From contig JAPOXR010000005.1 of assembly GCA_026706985.1 (NCBI GenBank), forward strand, positions 1 through 34,810: a DNA stretch of 34,810 nucleotides, read 5' to 3'. The notes beneath the pieces were generated by a model, which made no database searches, was not told the origin of the DNA, and was given only the letters and a program-made list of their open reading frames with translations. This document shows, piece by piece, positions 34,280-34,810 of this stretch (positions are counted from its first letter, which is position 1; each line of letters begins with the position of its first letter). This DNA comes from Paracoccaceae bacterium (GTDB lineage Bacteria > Pseudomonadota > Alphaproteobacteria > Rhodobacterales > Rhodobacteraceae). The translations under genes and the position numbers were made by a program.

Positions 34280-34753
34280 ACCCGGCCGATTGATAGCGCA
34301 TCAAAATGCAGGTGACACCTCACATAGTAGTTTCGGTCCGCACATCGAGAATCTTTCGGAGGTGGTACCTTTCGTAAACCTGCAGGACTCGCATTTACCA
34401 CCCAGCCAAGCAGCTGCGGCACATGCAGGTGGTACGCCAACCATATAGACAGCGTTCTTCCAGTCGTATCCAGATTAGCGGGATCCTCCGCCTGGCCATT
34501 TGGCATACGAAATCGGGACGGATACTGGTCATTTGTGTCTGGATCTAAAACCTTGCTGGTTCGTACAGCTTATCTACCTTTTAGCTACTAAATGTATGTT
34601 TATTTACCAGACTTTGATGGCTAGGCGCTGAAGACTCTGTTAACCAGTCCGGGAAGTCAAATGTGACTGGTGGTAACATATTGAACTATCTGATTTTGAA
34701 CAATATGCCTAATTGCAATCAATGAATGGATTATCGAATGCCTGGCAAAACTA
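34280..34753. other. Gene-poor right tail with falling GC
   Basis: About 474 bases with no gene I can support. G+C falls towards the right: 34681-34740 is 30 percent by direct count. Visible items are a repeated AGGTGGTAC (34360-34368 and 34427-34435), a repeated ATGCAGGTG (34306-34314 and 34423-34431), and an inverted pair ACCAGTC (34643-34649) / GACTGGT (34665-34671). A minus-strand open frame (34204-34506, up to 100 codons) overlaps the methyltransferase end and resembles nothing I know. Confidence 0.6.
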
Positions 34754-34810
34754 CTAGCCTCAATAACCAACGACCGCAATTGATGTGACTCCACCTTCGG
34801 GAACGGAGCG
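34754..34810. repeat. Right copy of 57-bp terminal inverted repeat
   Basis: Exact reverse complement of bases 1-57. Reading outward at either end, one frame gives SLNNQRPQLM followed by TGA, so if the repeat is coding in that direction this would be a protein C-terminus; it may equally be non-coding. Confidence 0.95.

Noticed and set aside
34204-34506. Minus-strand 100-codon open frame at the right end
   Set aside because: It overlaps the methyltransferase end, has no ribosome site I trust and resembles no family I know.

Overview
The window reads as a chromosomal contig from a high-GC alphaproteobacterium, probably an uncultured one. Support comes from the short HprK / EIIA-Man-type / HPr arrangement, the soxBDAG sarcosine oxidase set, the IolDE pair, an alphaproteobacterial-style ParC, and an etfBA-cobO-'twin transmembrane' neighbourhood. 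I saw no rRNA, tRNA, CRISPR array, integrase or intact transposase. The first and last 57 bases are perfect reverse complements of each other, so both ends run into the same repeat from the same side.

Layout. (1) 165-5728 (+): an AhpD-like protein, then soxB, soxD, soxA and soxG for a heterotetrameric sarcosine oxidase that demethylates N-methylglycine and releases H2O2. (2) 5883-8258 (+): a cytoplasmic DMSO-reductase-family molybdoenzyme (BisC/TorA-like). (3) 8332-9108 (-): an ADP-ribosylglycohydrolase. (4) 9474-16503 (+): a tripartite tricarboxylate transporter (tctC, tctB, tctA), a CoA-acylating sulfoacetaldehyde dehydrogenase (sauS-like), a two-subunit ADP-forming acyl-CoA ligase and a rhodanese. 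Together these look like a complete import, CoA-activation and reduction route for a small carboxylate, most likely sulfoacetate. (5) 16774-17626 (+): a DUF1778/GNAT toxin-antitoxin pair with its own operator and visibly lower GC. (6) 17719-22734 (-): iolD, iolE, an SDR and an amidase, an incomplete inositol-type catabolic operon. (7) 22847-24874 (+): an HpcH/HpaI aldolase running directly into hprK, an EIIA-Man-like protein and ptsH. (8) 24882-29254 (-): SDR, twin-TM protein, PduO-type cobalamin adenosyltransferase, etfB, etfA and 3-hydroxybutyryl-CoA dehydrogenase. (9) 29387-34279: parC (+), a cytochrome P450 (-), a small lipoprotein (+) and a methyltransferase (+). (10) 34280-34810: an AT-richer tail with no gene I can support, ending in the terminal repeat.

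Most interesting points: the transporter-sauS-ligase-rhodanese cluster as a possible variant sulfoacetate pathway; an EIIA protein in which the phosphorylatable histidine is replaced by asparagine while HPr and HprK look intact; the 57-bp inverted repeat at the ends; and several well-formed palindromes at gene starts although the window encodes no recognisable transcription factor other than the antitoxin. Family assignments rest on motifs read from the translations and on recalled family knowledge; no database search was run.
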